DNA of 64,000 nucleotides from Acuticoccus mangrovi (GCF_016411865.1 NZ_JAEKJA010000011.1:1-64000); one strand, 5' to 3'. Numbered from the stretch's first letter, positions 8,035 through 17,826 are shown. Numbers and translations: made by a program. Notes: a model not told the origin generated them from the letters alone.

Positions 8035-9030
8035 ATGACCGGAGGCGGTCGCATCCGCCTGCCCGATCCGAGCGCCATCGAAGGCGATCGCATTACGCTG
8101 ATGATGACGTTCGTGACGGCGGCGGAGCATCTGAGCTTCGCGGAGGCGGCCACCCATCTGAACGTGATGCCGTCGACGATCAGCCGGCAGATTTCCCGCC
8201 TCGAAGACCGTCTCGGCGTACGTCTCTTCACCCGCACCACGCGGCGCGTGGCGCTGACGGAGGCGGGCGAGGCCTACTATCGCGAGGCGCTGGCCGTCCT
8301 CGCCCGCATCGCGGAAGTCGACGACATCATCTCCAACTTCCACAGCGAGCCGCGGGGGACGCTGCGCATCAGCGCGCCCGTCGCCTTGGGGCGGCTCTAC
8401 GTGAACGCCATCGTCCTCGACTTCATCACCCTCTACCGCGATCTGCAGGTGGAGGTGGACTACAGCGACACCTTCGTCGACATCGTCCGCGACGGCTACG
8501 ACGTGGTGATCCGCACGGGCGAGCTCGCCGATTCCGGCCTCATCGCCCGCCGCATCGCCACCAATCGCCGGATCCTCGTCGCCGCGCCGAAATACATCGC
8601 CAAGCACGGGGTGCCGGCGACGCCGCAGGACCTCGTGAACCACAATTGCGTGCGCTTCACCTACTACAGCGCCGCCGGCCGCCAGTGGCAGTTCACCCGC
8701 GGCGAAGAGGAGGTGACCGTCACCATCTCCGGCAACTTCGTGTCGAACAATTCCGACACGGTCGCCCATGCGGTTCAGCACGGCGTGGGCATCGGCCTCC
8801 TCGCCGGCTACCTCGCCGTCGAGGGCATCCGCAACGGCGACCTCGTCCAGCTGCTGCCGGAATGGACCAACCTGCCCGAGGCGGGCGTCTATTTCCTCTA
8901 TGCCAACGGGCGTCATCTTCCGCCCAAGGTCCGTGCCTTCATCAGCTTCGTCGAAGGCCGCCTGCGCGGGGCGGAGTGGAACACCGACCGCGTCCGGCGC
9001 AAGCTCCTGCCCGCGCCGAAAGCCCCGTAG
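8035..9030 (+). CDS. LysR-family transcriptional regulator
   Basis: A 331-residue regulator with an N-terminal winged HTH (FVTAAEHLSFAEAATHLNVM, then PSTISRQISRLEDRLGVRLF) and a C-terminal substrate-binding-like domain (GTLRISAPVALGR to about residue 310). The helix-turn-helix begins about 20 residues after the chosen ATG at 8035, as usual for the CrgA/DhcR-like subgroup. It diverges from the serine hydrolase, its likely target, and converges on the VOC gene with 12 bases between. The ligand is unknown. Confidence 0.88.
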   Translation: MTGGGRIRLPDPSAIEGDRITLMMTFVTAAEHLSFAEAATHLNVMPSTISRQISRLEDRLGVRLFTRTTRRVALTEAGEAYYREALAVLARIAEVDDIISNFHSEPRGTLRISAPVALGRLYVNAIVLDFITLYRDLQVEVDYSDTFVDIVRDGYDVVIRTGELADSGLIARRIATNRRILVAAPKYIAKHGVPATPQDLVNHNCVRFTYYSAAGRQWQFTRGEEEVTVTISGNFVSNNSDTVAHAVQHGVGIGLLAGYLAVEGIRNGDLVQLLPEWTNLPEAGVYFLYANGRHLPPKVRAFISFVEGRLRGAEWNTDRVRRKLLPAPKAP

Positions 9031-9042
9031 GCCCCGATCCGC

Positions 9043-9816
9043 TCAGGCAAACGACATCCGGGCCCCGTGCATCAGCGCCGCATCGAGCGACCCGATCCCG
9101 CCGGTCAGCTGCACCGAATAGAGCCCCTCCCCGCGGGCTTCGAGATGGGTGCGCATCTCCGACGGCCCCGCCGCGACCTCGTGCACCACGAGGAACCGAT
9201 CACCGAAGCCGAAGCGGAGCGAACGCGCTGCCCCATCCGGGCTCGCGACGGGGGCACCTGCCCCCAAGAGTGCCCCGAGCCCCGGCTCCAGCGCCTGAAG
9301 ATCGCCCGTCACCAAGGCGACGCTTCCGATCCCCGTCGCACCGTTGCCGTGGGTGGTGACGGCGTTCGGAACCCGCAACTCGCGCGGGGTCCCGTCGGAA
9401 ACGACGAACGGCATGCAGTGGCTGCCGACGCCCCAGCCGGTGAGGAGAAGGTTCACCACCCAGGGGCGCCCGTCTTCCAGCGTCTTCGAATAGCTCGTCG
9501 GATCCTTGAACGGCACGCCGGCCACCGAGAGCTTCGCCGCCTCTTCGGCGAGGTCCTCGCAGACCAGCGAATAATCGGCCCACCCGTCGCCATATTCGAG
9601 GAGCGGAAAGAAGCGGTGCGCCTTCTTGTAGTCCGGCTCCACCAGCATCAGGAGTTCCAGATAGGAGCCGTCGTCGAACACGATCAGCCGGTTTTCCGAG
9701 GGGCCTTTGCCCTTGTCCTGGCGCTGGATCACCTCGAAGCCGAGGGCAGAATAGTCCGCGATGGCCTTGTCGAGATCGGCGGTCAGCAGGATCAGGTGGT
9801 CGAATCCGGTTATCAT
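9043..9816 (-). CDS. VOC-fold glyoxalase-like protein
   Basis: A 257-residue protein starting FDHLILLTADLDKAIADYSALGFEV, the signature of the glyoxalase_3 type vicinal-oxygen-chelate proteins, and with a second weaker repeat after about residue 150 (IGSVALVTGDLQALEPGLGALLG). Metal ligands could be the early His and Glu. It is the last gene of the hyuA-hyuB operon, 18 bases after hyuB. Members of this group are often found with hydantoinase or lyase genes; the reaction is not known. Confidence 0.75.
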   Translation of the reverse strand: MITGFDHLILLTADLDKAIADYSALGFEVIQRQDKGKGPSENRLIVFDDGSYLELLMLVEPDYKKAHRFFPLLEYGDGWADYSLVCEDLAEEAAKLSVAGVPFKDPTSYSKTLEDGRPWVVNLLLTGWGVGSHCMPFVVSDGTPRELRVPNAVTTHGNGATGIGSVALVTGDLQALEPGLGALLGAGAPVASPDGAARSLRFGFGDRFLVVHEVAAGPSEMRTHLEARGEGLYSVQLTGGIGSLDAALMHGARMSFA

Positions 9817-9834
9817 CGGTTGTTCGCTTTCCGC

Positions 9835-11814
9835 TCAGAGGGTTTCGACGGCCGCCACGAACTCGTCCCGCCGCTCGGGGGACAAGATCTTCGCGAAGGC
9901 CGTCTGCCGGTCGGCGAGTTCGGGAAAGAGGCGCATCAGCACCTCGCGCCGCTTCACCGCCCGCTCGATGGCCGGATAGGCCGACAGCTTCTCGACGAAG
10001 GCGTTCACCGCCTCGTCGTCGAACACCGTCTCCCAGGCTTCACGCTCCTCGCCCCAGGCGAATTCGGCCGGGGCGGATCTCGACACACCGCGCAGGCGCG
10101 CCGTCGCCGCCGCGTCGACGGCGCTGTCCTCGGTCAGGCTCACGCCGTAGTCCGCTTCGGCCGACGCACGGCTCACGAGGCCCCGCACGACGTCGCGGCG
10201 CACGGCCTCGACATCGCGCTCGAACGGGTCGCCGAAGCCGCCGCCGCCCGGGGTGACGATGGTGAGCGTGTCGCCCTTGTTGAGGGACACGACGTCGATC
10301 TTGCCGAACTCCTGCTCGCCCTGGGTGCCGAGATTGAGGATCGTCCGCGCCCGATGCCCCGGCAGACCGCCGCGCGCGCCCCAGGGGCGGAAGCGCATCC
10401 GCTCCATGCCGCGGCCCAGCACCGTGCACCCGTCGCGCAGCACCTCGAAGGTGAAGGAGATGCCGCAACCGCCGCGCCATTTCCCCGCCCCGCCCGAATC
10501 GGGAACGAGGGTGAAATCGCGGACGACGACCGAAGCGCTGTCCTCGACGGTCTCGAGTGGATTGTTGAGCATGTTGGCGAGACTGCCGCCGCGCCCGTCC
10601 ACGCCGTCGAGCTCGTTCGCCGCGCCGAGCCCGCCCATCATCAGCTCCAGCACCATGACGTTGCCTTCGCGCTCCGCACTCGCCGGCTCGGCGAAGACGA
10701 CGGGGATGATCACCCCCGCCGAGCACGCCGGCATGACGTCCGGCATCGCCTTGAGAAGCGCCCCGTTAATGACGTCACGCGCCCGCAATCCCGCGGCATG
10801 GCGCACGCCCGTCGCCGCCGGCCAGACCGGGTTCAGCACCGTGCCTTCGGGGATCTTCACCTTCACGTCGCGCAGGATGCCGTGATTCTTCGGGATCGCC
10901 GGGTCGAGGGTGGTGACGAGCATCATCAGCCCCGCCGTCAGGAAGGCGTGGCGCTTGCCGGCCGTCGGCACGTTGAAGGCGGCGCCGGACTGGGGGTCGG
11001 TACCGGTGTAGTCGAGCGTCAGCAGCCCGTCCTCGACCTCGATGGCGAGCCGCATGCGGACCGGCAGGGTGGTGACGAGATCGTCGTCGAGATAGTCCCA
11101 GAACTCGTAGCGGCCGTCGGGAATGCGCCGCATGATCTCCCGCGTCCTGTCGGCGGAATAGTCGATGAAATCCTCCTGGCACTGGAGGAAGGCGTCGAGC
11201 CCGTGCTGGGCGATCACCTCGCCCACCCGCTGTTCGGCGAAGCGATGGGCGGTGAGCATCGCCTTCAGATCACCGAGATTGGGATCGGGGGAACGGGTGT
11301 TCGACGTCATGAAGGCGAGGACGTTGGGATCGAACTCACCCCGCCGCATCAGCTTCATCGGCGGGATCAGCACGCCCTCCTGGAAGATCTCCGTGGAGGT
11401 GGGCGAGATCGAGCCGGGCACCTTTCCGCCCATGTCGGAGATGTGCAGGAACGACCAGCCGTAGCAGACGAGCCGGCCCTCGTAGAAATAGGGCACCACG
11501 AGGTTGATGTCGGGGGTGTGGGTCGACAGCCCCTGCGACGCATAGGGGTGGTTGGTGACGATCACGTCGCCCGGCTCCAGATCGGGCACGGCACGGATCG
11601 TCGGACCGCAGTCGAGATCGACGAAGTTCGAGACGCCGATCGCCGAGGGATAGGCGAAGAAATGGCCCTCGTGGTTCGCGAGCGCCGTGCCGAAATCCGA
11701 CATCTCGCGGATGAACAGCGAGTGGGCGAGCCGCTTGATGGTGAACCCCGCTTCCTCGGTGATCGAGGTCAGCTTGTTGTTGAGGATCTCCAGCATCATG
11801 GGACTGGTCTTCAT
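9835..11814 (-). CDS. Hydantoinase B / oxoprolinase subunit B
   Basis: A 659-residue HyuB-family protein. The family blocks are recognisable: MLEILNNKLTSITEEAGFTI at the start, ITNHPY-like VTNHPYASQGLSTHTPDI, the acidic/Asp-rich middle, PDSGGAGKWRGG and the C-terminal TPGGGGFGDPFERD. HyuA and HyuB together hydrolyse cyclic amides such as hydantoins or 5-oxoproline with ATP. The start lies four bases after the hyuA stop, so the two are clearly coupled. Substrate class (hydantoin, oxoproline or acetone/acetophenone carboxylase-like) cannot be decided from the sequence. Confidence 0.88.
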   Translation of the reverse strand: MKTSPMMLEILNNKLTSITEEAGFTIKRLAHSLFIREMSDFGTALANHEGHFFAYPSAIGVSNFVDLDCGPTIRAVPDLEPGDVIVTNHPYASQGLSTHTPDINLVVPYFYEGRLVCYGWSFLHISDMGGKVPGSISPTSTEIFQEGVLIPPMKLMRRGEFDPNVLAFMTSNTRSPDPNLGDLKAMLTAHRFAEQRVGEVIAQHGLDAFLQCQEDFIDYSADRTREIMRRIPDGRYEFWDYLDDDLVTTLPVRMRLAIEVEDGLLTLDYTGTDPQSGAAFNVPTAGKRHAFLTAGLMMLVTTLDPAIPKNHGILRDVKVKIPEGTVLNPVWPAATGVRHAAGLRARDVINGALLKAMPDVMPACSAGVIIPVVFAEPASAEREGNVMVLELMMGGLGAANELDGVDGRGGSLANMLNNPLETVEDSASVVVRDFTLVPDSGGAGKWRGGCGISFTFEVLRDGCTVLGRGMERMRFRPWGARGGLPGHRARTILNLGTQGEQEFGKIDVVSLNKGDTLTIVTPGGGGFGDPFERDVEAVRRDVVRGLVSRASAEADYGVSLTEDSAVDAAATARLRGVSRSAPAEFAWGEEREAWETVFDDEAVNAFVEKLSAYPAIERAVKRREVLMRLFPELADRQTAFAKILSPERRDEFVAAVETL

Positions 11815-11818
11815 CGTC

Positions 11819-13894
11819 TCAGCTCCGCGTGACCGTGATGATGCCGGAGGAATCCATCGTCCCCTTCCAGCCCGAGAGGATCCACGTCGTCGTGTCCTCC
11901 TGCGTGACGAGGGCGGGGCCGTGAACCACGTCGCCGGCGAAGAGATCGCCGCGCGCGACGACCGCCGCCTCGATCCAGGCGCCGCGCGAGAAGACGCGGC
12001 GCGTTTCGGTGGGCGGCTTCCCCGCCCCGCGCGGAGCCACCACCGGCAGCACGATCTCCGGCATCTTGCCGACCACCTGGGAGCGCAAGGAGATCACGTC
12101 GATCTCGCTCTCGAGCTCCTGGAAGCCGTAAATCGCCATGTGCTTGGCGTGATAGCTCTCGCGGATCGTCTCCATCCCGCCGGGCTCGATGGCCGCCCCC
12201 TCGAGCTCGACGGTGAGTTCGTGCCCCTCGCCGGCGTAGCGCAGATCCGCGGTCCAGCTCGTGACGATCTCGCCGGCGATGTCGCTCTCCTGTTCGAGCC
12301 ACTCCGCCGCCTGCACGCGCAGGCTCTCGGCAAGGTCGGGGATCAGCCGGGCGACTTCACCGTCCGCCCCGTCGACGCGACGGCGGATGGTGCGCACATA
12401 GTCGCGCTTGAAGTCGGTCATCAGCGCGCCGAACGCGCAGAGTGTGCCGGGCGACGGCGGCACGAGAACCGCGCTCAGCCCGATCTCCTCGGCGAGAAAG
12501 TTCGCGTGGGTCGGCCCCGCCCCGCCATAGGCGATCAGGGTGAACTCGCGCGGGTTGAGGCCACGCTTGGCGCAGGTCTTCAACAGCTCCGTCGCCATCT
12601 TCGCCGTCGCGATCTGCAGCGCCGCCTCGGCGAGGAGGCACGCCCGGTCGGGCCCCGTGAGGCCGATCTTCTCGGCGAGGGCGTCGAGCGCCTTCTGAGC
12701 CGATTCGCGGTCGAGCTTCATCCGCCCGCCGAGAAAGCCGTCCTCCGCCAGCATGCCGGTGACGAGATAGCAGTCGGTCACGGTGGGCTCGGTGCCGCCG
12801 CGGCGATAGCAGATGGGCCCCGGCTGAGCGCCGGCGCTCACCGGCCCCACCTTCAGCACCCCCTGCCCGTCGACCCAGATGATCGACCCGCCACCGGCGC
12901 CGATGGCCGACACGTTCACGACCGGGAGCATCAGGGGGAAATCGCCGACGGTGGTGTAGGTGGCGAGCTCGGGCTTGCCTCCCACCGAGACGGCCATGTC
13001 GGAGCTGGTGCCGCCCATGTCGAAGGTGATGATGTTCTTGGTCTCGGCGAGCTCGGCGAGGCGGGCCGAGGACACCACCCCCGCCGAGGGTCCGGAGAGA
13101 ACCGTTTCGATCGGCCTCGCCCGCACCGTGTCGAGCCCGAGCGTTCCGCCGTTGTTGGTGGTGAGGAGCAGCTGAGCGGTGATGCCGTTCCCCGCGAGGC
13201 GCTCCTCGAGGCGGTCGAAATAGGCGCCCATCAGCGGGTTGATATAGGCGTTGAGGCTCGCGACGAGCGCCCGCTCGAATTCGCGGATCTCGGGCCAGAT
13301 CGCCGCCGACGCGGTGACGAGGACACCCGGAAGCCGCTCGCGGATCGTCTGCGCCACCTCCGCCTCGAGCTCGGGATGGAGGTAGGAGTTGAGGAAGGTG
13401 ACGGCGACCGCGGAGACGCCGGAGGCCTTCAGCGCGGCGACGAGGCGATCATAGTCCTCCGGTGCCGGGCGCTCCTCTATGGTGCCGTCGTAGAGCGTGC
13501 GCGCCGGAAGCTCGAAGACGAGCTCGCGCGGCACCAGCGAATCCTCCTTCGTCGAACGCAGGTCGAACGCGTCCGGCACCTTGCCTCTGCCGATCTCGAA
13601 GATGTCGCGATTGCCCTTCGACACGACGAGCGCGAGCGGCGCGCCCCGGCGCTGGATGATCGCGTTGAGGCCGATGGTCGTACCGTGCACGATCAGATCG
13701 ACGTCCGCCGGCTGAAGTCCCGCCCGGTCGAGAAGCCCGAGAATGCCCTTCTCCACCGCTTCCGACGGGTCGGACGGCGTCGACGGCTCCTTGAAGAAGA
13801 CCAGCCGTCCCGTCTGCGAATCGGACAGAACGAGATCGGTGAAGGTCCCGCCGACGTCCACGCCGATCCGAAAGCGCAGCTTCGTTTTGGTCAT
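11819..13894 (-). CDS. Hydantoinase A / oxoprolinase subunit A
   Basis: A 691-residue ATP-binding subunit of the HyuA family. It opens with RIGVDVGGTFTDLVL, the phosphate-binding loop, and carries VHGTTIGLNAIIQRRG, a conserved FDMGGTSSDMAV (about residue 285) and YGGAGPTHA. The start at 13894 has GAGAA nine bases upstream; an in-frame ATG at 13903 has no spacing for a ribosome site. It is the first gene of an operon with hyuB and the VOC gene. The 475 bases upstream must contain its promoter; the AraC gene just beyond could regulate it. Confidence 0.87.
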   Translation of the reverse strand: MTKTKLRFRIGVDVGGTFTDLVLSDSQTGRLVFFKEPSTPSDPSEAVEKGILGLLDRAGLQPADVDLIVHGTTIGLNAIIQRRGAPLALVVSKGNRDIFEIGRGKVPDAFDLRSTKEDSLVPRELVFELPARTLYDGTIEERPAPEDYDRLVAALKASGVSAVAVTFLNSYLHPELEAEVAQTIRERLPGVLVTASAAIWPEIREFERALVASLNAYINPLMGAYFDRLEERLAGNGITAQLLLTTNNGGTLGLDTVRARPIETVLSGPSAGVVSSARLAELAETKNIITFDMGGTSSDMAVSVGGKPELATYTTVGDFPLMLPVVNVSAIGAGGGSIIWVDGQGVLKVGPVSAGAQPGPICYRRGGTEPTVTDCYLVTGMLAEDGFLGGRMKLDRESAQKALDALAEKIGLTGPDRACLLAEAALQIATAKMATELLKTCAKRGLNPREFTLIAYGGAGPTHANFLAEEIGLSAVLVPPSPGTLCAFGALMTDFKRDYVRTIRRRVDGADGEVARLIPDLAESLRVQAAEWLEQESDIAGEIVTSWTADLRYAGEGHELTVELEGAAIEPGGMETIRESYHAKHMAIYGFQELESEIDVISLRSQVVGKMPEIVLPVVAPRGAGKPPTETRRVFSRGAWIEAAVVARGDLFAGDVVHGPALVTQEDTTTWILSGWKGTMDSSGIITVTRS

Positions 13895-14369
13895 CGCATC
13901 CATTTCTCGGCACCAAGTCACGTTGCGGCGTTCGGCTCGGCAGACTCCGGCCGCCGCCGGGGGCTCGCCGCGCCGATGCGCCCGATGTGTCGCCCATCAT
14001 CGTTGATCGGAGGGGGCTCCCCGCGTCCGGCGCCGAGGGGACGCCCGGAACGGCGATGTCTCGATCGAAAGCAGGAGGACTGCAACACTTGCCGTTCTCG
14101 GGAGGACCGCCCCTGTTCACCCTGCGACGGAGGGCCCCGCAGGCACGCCTTAACCTAATGGGAGGGCGCCCCGCACCGATCACCCCGAGAGGTCAGCTTA
14201 TGATGCGCGCAAGACAACTTCGGTCGGACGCAGCACCCCAGCGGGACGGCTCGGACCGCCCGCGGCGCGGCGCGCGCCACCGGCGCGATTGGGCACATAT
14301 ACCCAAAGCCTATGAAGTAAAATGGGAAATGGCTCCCGCAACAGGCGCGCGATCATCGCACCCGGCGCA
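13895..14369. other. Non-coding stretch upstream of hyuA
   Basis: No gene is supported here. It separates the AraC gene stop from the hyuA start on the same strand and so should contain the hyuA promoter. The part around 14284-14340 is less GC-rich than its surroundings. I see no clear promoter or operator repeat. Confidence 0.4.
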
Positions 14370-15128
14370 CTAATCGCGGAAGTAGCGGGCGGGGGTCGTC
14401 CCGACGGTGCGCTTGAAGGCGACGATGAAGGCGTTGGGGCTCTCGTAGCCGACGTCGTAGGCCGCGTTGACGACGGAGCTGCCGTCGGCGAGCAGCTCGA
14501 TGGAGCGCAGGATGCGCGCCTGCTGCCGCCAGTTGGAGAATGTGAGGCCGGTTTCCGAAACGAACAGTCGGGCGAGGGTCCGCGTGGAGGCACCCGCACA
14601 ACGCGCCCAGTCCTGCAGCGAGCGGTCCTCGGCCGGCTCCTGCGCCAGCGACAGCGTCACTTTGCGAAGCCGCGGATCGGAGCCCATCTGGAGATTGAGC
14701 GAGGAGGTCGCCTCCGGCGCAAGATTGTCGAGCAGCACGGAGAACAGGCGGCTCGTGCGGGCGGTCGGCTCGAAGTCGATGTCGAGGTGGGTCGCGGAGA
14801 TGATCAGCTCGCGCAGGAGCGGCGGCACCGTGATCGTGCCGGGAGTCTCCGGTAACGGCTCGGCGACCGTGTGCTCGTCGAACCAGATCGCGTGCAGCTC
14901 CATCGGGCGGCTGAAGATGATCTGGTGCTCGACATCGCCTGGAATATAGATCGCACGGTTGGTCGAGCTCACCCGATACCCGTCGTCGGTGCGGATCGAG
15001 ACGTGGCCCTTCGAGGCGTAGAACAGCTGGCCGAACGGGTGGGAGTGCGAGGGGGAGGAGTAGGCCTCGATCAGGTGCCGGTGGCCGAAGATCGAATGAC
15101 CTACGTTCTGCGGCTCCAGATAGAACAT
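14370..15128 (-). CDS. AraC-family transcriptional regulator
   Basis: A 252-residue regulator with an N-terminal cupin-like sensor (SPSHSHPFGQLFYASKGHVSI, a His-containing strand) and a C-terminal double HTH ending VGYESPNAFIVAFKRTVGTTPARYF, the standard AraC signature. The ATG at 15128 is chosen because the cupin domain starts immediately after it. It is on the same strand as, and 183 bases downstream of, the ABC-importer/SDR operon, and upstream of hyuAB, so it may control either. The effector is unknown. Confidence 0.88.
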   Translation of the reverse strand: MFYLEPQNVGHSIFGHRHLIEAYSSPSHSHPFGQLFYASKGHVSIRTDDGYRVSSTNRAIYIPGDVEHQIIFSRPMELHAIWFDEHTVAEPLPETPGTITVPPLLRELIISATHLDIDFEPTARTSRLFSVLLDNLAPEATSSLNLQMGSDPRLRKVTLSLAQEPAEDRSLQDWARCAGASTRTLARLFVSETGLTFSNWRQQARILRSIELLADGSSVVNAAYDVGYESPNAFIVAFKRTVGTTPARYFRD

Positions 15129-15242
15129 GTGCGACAAATCCCGGGACCTTGATCTATCGCATATTGAGAGCCGCAAACTGCACAGTAAAGCAGCATGCCA
15201 GAACAACATTCATTCCGCTGGTGCACGAATGGCCGAGCCCAG

Positions 15243-15277
15243 CGCGCCGCCTCCACGCCGGGAGGCGAGGCGGCGCG
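15243..15277 (-). terminator. Hairpin after the ABC-SDR operon
   Basis: CGCGCCGCCTC (15243-15253) pairs perfectly with GAGGCGGCGCG (15267-15277), an 11-bp stem with a 13-base loop. It follows the last SDR stop and precedes the AraC gene. Without a T run it may act as a processing or partial stop signal. Confidence 0.4.
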
Positions 15278-15311
15278 GGCTGGCGAGATGAGCGGCTGAC
15301 GCCGCGGCGGC

Positions 15312-16046
15312 CTAGATCCCGCCGTCCACGGCGAGCATCTGCCCGGTGATGCCGTTGGCGAGATCGGCGGCGAGAAACACCGCCGTATTGGCGACGTCCT
15401 CGGCGGTGGCGAGGCGCCCCAGCGCGGTGCGGCCGGCGAAGGTTCGCAGCGCGGCCTCCACCTCCACTTCGCTGCCGAGACGGCGCCGCATCCGCGCGAG
15501 CAGCGCCGGCGTCGCGATCGGCCCGGGAGCGATGGCGTTCACGCGGATCCCGCGGGGGCCGAGATCACGGGCCGCCGCGCGGGTGAGGCCCAACACGGCG
15601 TGCTTCGTCGCCGTATAGACGCCCTGCCCCGCCTCGGCCCGCCACGCGTTGAGCGAGGCCATGACGACCACCACCCCGCCATCGGGCAGAAGCGGCGCAC
15701 CGGCGCGGATCGTCGCCATGGCGCCGCGCACGTTGACGGCGAACGCCACCTCCCAGTCGGCATCGCAGATGGTGCCGATGTCGGCCCACGGCGGGGCGAA
15801 GGCGGCGTTGGGGATGAGGACGTCGAGCCCGCCCAGCCGTCGCGCGGCCTCTCCGATGGTCCGGGTCACGCCGGCGCTGTCGGTGACGTCAGCCGCCAAC
15901 CCGATCCAGCCGTCGGGCACCTCGGGCGTGGTGAGATCGAGCCCGACGCCGATGGCCCCTTCGCGGGCGAATGCGGCCATCAGCGCCGCGCCGATGCCAC
16001 CGGCCGCTCCCGTCACCAGCACGCGACGACCGCTGGAAAGTCCCAT
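15312..16046 (-). CDS. SDR-family oxidoreductase
   Basis: A 244-residue short-chain dehydrogenase. TGAAGGIGAA is the cofactor loop, the catalytic Ser sits in VVMASLNAW and the YxxxK is YTATK; the C-terminal ITGQMLAVDGG closes the fold. The residues after the second strand (GLDLTTPE) carry an Asp, which usually favours NAD(H). Its start is two bases after the preceding SDR stop. It is the last gene of the seven-gene importer operon, so it likely oxidises or reduces the imported substrate or a breakdown product. Confidence 0.86.
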   Translation of the reverse strand: MGLSSGRRVLVTGAAGGIGAALMAAFAREGAIGVGLDLTTPEVPDGWIGLAADVTDSAGVTRTIGEAARRLGGLDVLIPNAAFAPPWADIGTICDADWEVAFAVNVRGAMATIRAGAPLLPDGGVVVVMASLNAWRAEAGQGVYTATKHAVLGLTRAAARDLGPRGIRVNAIAPGPIATPALLARMRRRLGSEVEVEAALRTFAGRTALGRLATAEDVANTAVFLAADLANGITGQMLAVDGGI

Positions 16047-16048
16047 GG

Positions 16049-16837
16049 TCAGTAGAGCCCCGTTCGTCCGCCGTCGATGAACAGCGTCGCACCCGTCACG
16101 TAGGCGGCGTTGTCGCTCGCCAGAAAGAGAACCGCTCCGGCGACGTCGCCGGGCTCGCCGAGCCGACCGAGGGGCGTGCGATCGAGCGCCCTCGCGCGGC
16201 GCACCGGGTCTTCGAAGCGCTCCCGCACCATCTCGGTGACCACCGTGCCGGGCGCGACCGCGTTGACGCGGATGCCGTGGGGCCCGAGTGCGAGAGCCAT
16301 CGCCCGCGTCATCGACTGCACCCCGCCCTTCGCGGTGGCATAGAGTACGGTGTCGGGGGTGGTGTAGGAGACGCCCACCGAGGCGGCGTTCACGATGGCC
16401 CCGCCATGGCCCGATGCCCGCACGATCCGCCCGAACGCCTGGCTGCACAGAAAGACCGATTTCAGGTTGACCGACATCGTCCGATCGAAGAGGGCCTCGT
16501 CGGCCTCGAGGAAGTCGGCGGCGGCGAAAACCGAGGCGTTGTTGTAGAGAACGTCGAGCCGGCCGGTGCGGGCCTCGATCTCGGCCATCGCCTCGCGCAC
16601 CTCGTCCGCCTTCGAAACGTCGCAGCCGAGCGCGGCGACCGACAGCCCCTCCCTCGCCAGCCCCTCGACGGCCCGCCCCGCGGTGGCGGCGTCGATGTCG
16701 AGGATCGTCACCGCGGCACCCGCGAAGGCGAAGCGCCGGGCACACTCATGGCCGATACCGGAGGCACCGCCGGTGACCACCACGCTGCGGCCGGTGAAGT
16801 CGGGGTCGCGCACCGGCACGCCCGGCACGGGGCTCAC
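16049..16837 (-). CDS. SDR-family oxidoreductase
   Basis: A 262-residue short-chain dehydrogenase with TGGASGIGHE cofactor loop, LDIDAAT (Asp for NAD preference), NNASVF and YATAK; the C-terminus is AYVTGATLFIDGG. The most convincing start is the GTG at 16837, which overlaps the TGA of the ATP-binding gene upstream (GTGA), indicating coupling; no ATG lies between it and the first strand. It is paired with a second SDR two bases downstream, and both belong to the peptide-type importer operon. The two SDRs are distant paralogues, not a duplication. Confidence 0.84.
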   Translation of the reverse strand: MSPVPGVPVRDPDFTGRSVVVTGGASGIGHECARRFAFAGAAVTILDIDAATAGRAVEGLAREGLSVAALGCDVSKADEVREAMAEIEARTGRLDVLYNNASVFAAADFLEADEALFDRTMSVNLKSVFLCSQAFGRIVRASGHGGAIVNAASVGVSYTTPDTVLYATAKGGVQSMTRAMALALGPHGIRVNAVAPGTVVTEMVRERFEDPVRRARALDRTPLGRLGEPGDVAGAVLFLASDNAAYVTGATLFIDGGRTGLY

Positions 16838-17826
16838 CCGCCTGCCCTCACGAAACAGGCCACCCGGTGGCCGGGCTCGGTTTCGACGAGCGTCGGCCGT
16901 TCGGCGCGGCAACGCTCGGTCGCGAGCGGGCACCGCGTGACGAAGCCGCAGCCCTTCGGCGCGCTCAACGGGCTCGGCAGCTCGCCCGTCAGCTTGATCC
17001 GGTCCCGCATCCGCGCCCGCGTCGGGTCCGACTGCGGCACCGCCGACATCAGCGCGCTCGAATAGGGGTGGGTCGGGTTGGCGAACACCATAGCGCTCGG
17101 CCCCTCCTCCACGATCCGGCCGAGATACATCACCGCCACGCGGTCCGCGACGTAGCGCACCACCGACATGTCGTGGCTGATGAAGAGATAGGAGAGGCCG
17201 AACCGGGCCTGGAGATCGAGGAGCAGGTTGATCACCTGGGAGCGGATCGAGACGTCGAGCGCCGACACCGGCTCGTCGCAGATGATGAGCCGGGGCCGGA
17301 GGGCAAGCGCCCGGGCGATCACGATCCGCTGGCGCTGCCCGCCCGAGACCTCGCTCGGATAGCGCCCATAGGCGCCCTCCCCGAGCCCGACGAGCTCCAA
17401 TAGCTCGAGCGCCCGCGCCCGCCGCTCCGCCGCCGGCACGCCCCGGGCACGCAGGGGCTCTTCGATGCTGGTGCCGATCTTCATCCGCGGGTTCAGCGCC
17501 GAGGTCGGATCCTGGAAGATCACCTGCATGTGCGACATCGGATCGTCGTCGGTGCCGCCGTCGAAGGCGATGTGCCCGCCCGTTGGATGCAGCAGGCCGA
17601 GGATCGCGTTGCCGGTCGTCGACTTGCCGCAGCCCGATTCGCCCACCAGCGCCAGCGTCTCGCCCCGTCCGATGGTGAGCGACACCCCGTCGACGGCGCG
17701 CACCTTGGCCTTCACGCGGTTGAAGAACCCGCCTCGCACCGGAAAATGGACTTCGAGATTCTCCACCTCCAACAGGGGTGCCTCACGCTCCACGGCCGAT
17801 GTCTCCCATCTCACCGCGCCCATCAT
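16834..17826 (-). CDS. Oligopeptide-type ABC importer ATP-binding protein (OppF/DppF)
   Basis: A 330-residue ATPase that powers a peptide/nickel-family importer. Walker A is GESGCGKST, the signature is VSGGQRQR, Walker B is LIICDEPVSALD and the switch His is in ISHDMSVVRY. The C-terminal oligopeptide extension has GCGFVTRCPLA and ERCRAERP, a Cys cluster seen in this family. Its first 44 bases overlap the end of the OppD-type gene; a GTG at 17814 is an alternative start. It acts with the second ATPase and the two permeases upstream. Confidence 0.9.
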   Translation of the reverse strand: MMGAVRWETSAVEREAPLLEVENLEVHFPVRGGFFNRVKAKVRAVDGVSLTIGRGETLALVGESGCGKSTTGNAILGLLHPTGGHIAFDGGTDDDPMSHMQVIFQDPTSALNPRMKIGTSIEEPLRARGVPAAERRARALELLELVGLGEGAYGRYPSEVSGGQRQRIVIARALALRPRLIICDEPVSALDVSIRSQVINLLLDLQARFGLSYLFISHDMSVVRYVADRVAVMYLGRIVEEGPSAMVFANPTHPYSSALMSAVPQSDPTRARMRDRIKLTGELPSPLSAPKGCGFVTRCPLATERCRAERPTLVETEPGHRVACFVRAGG

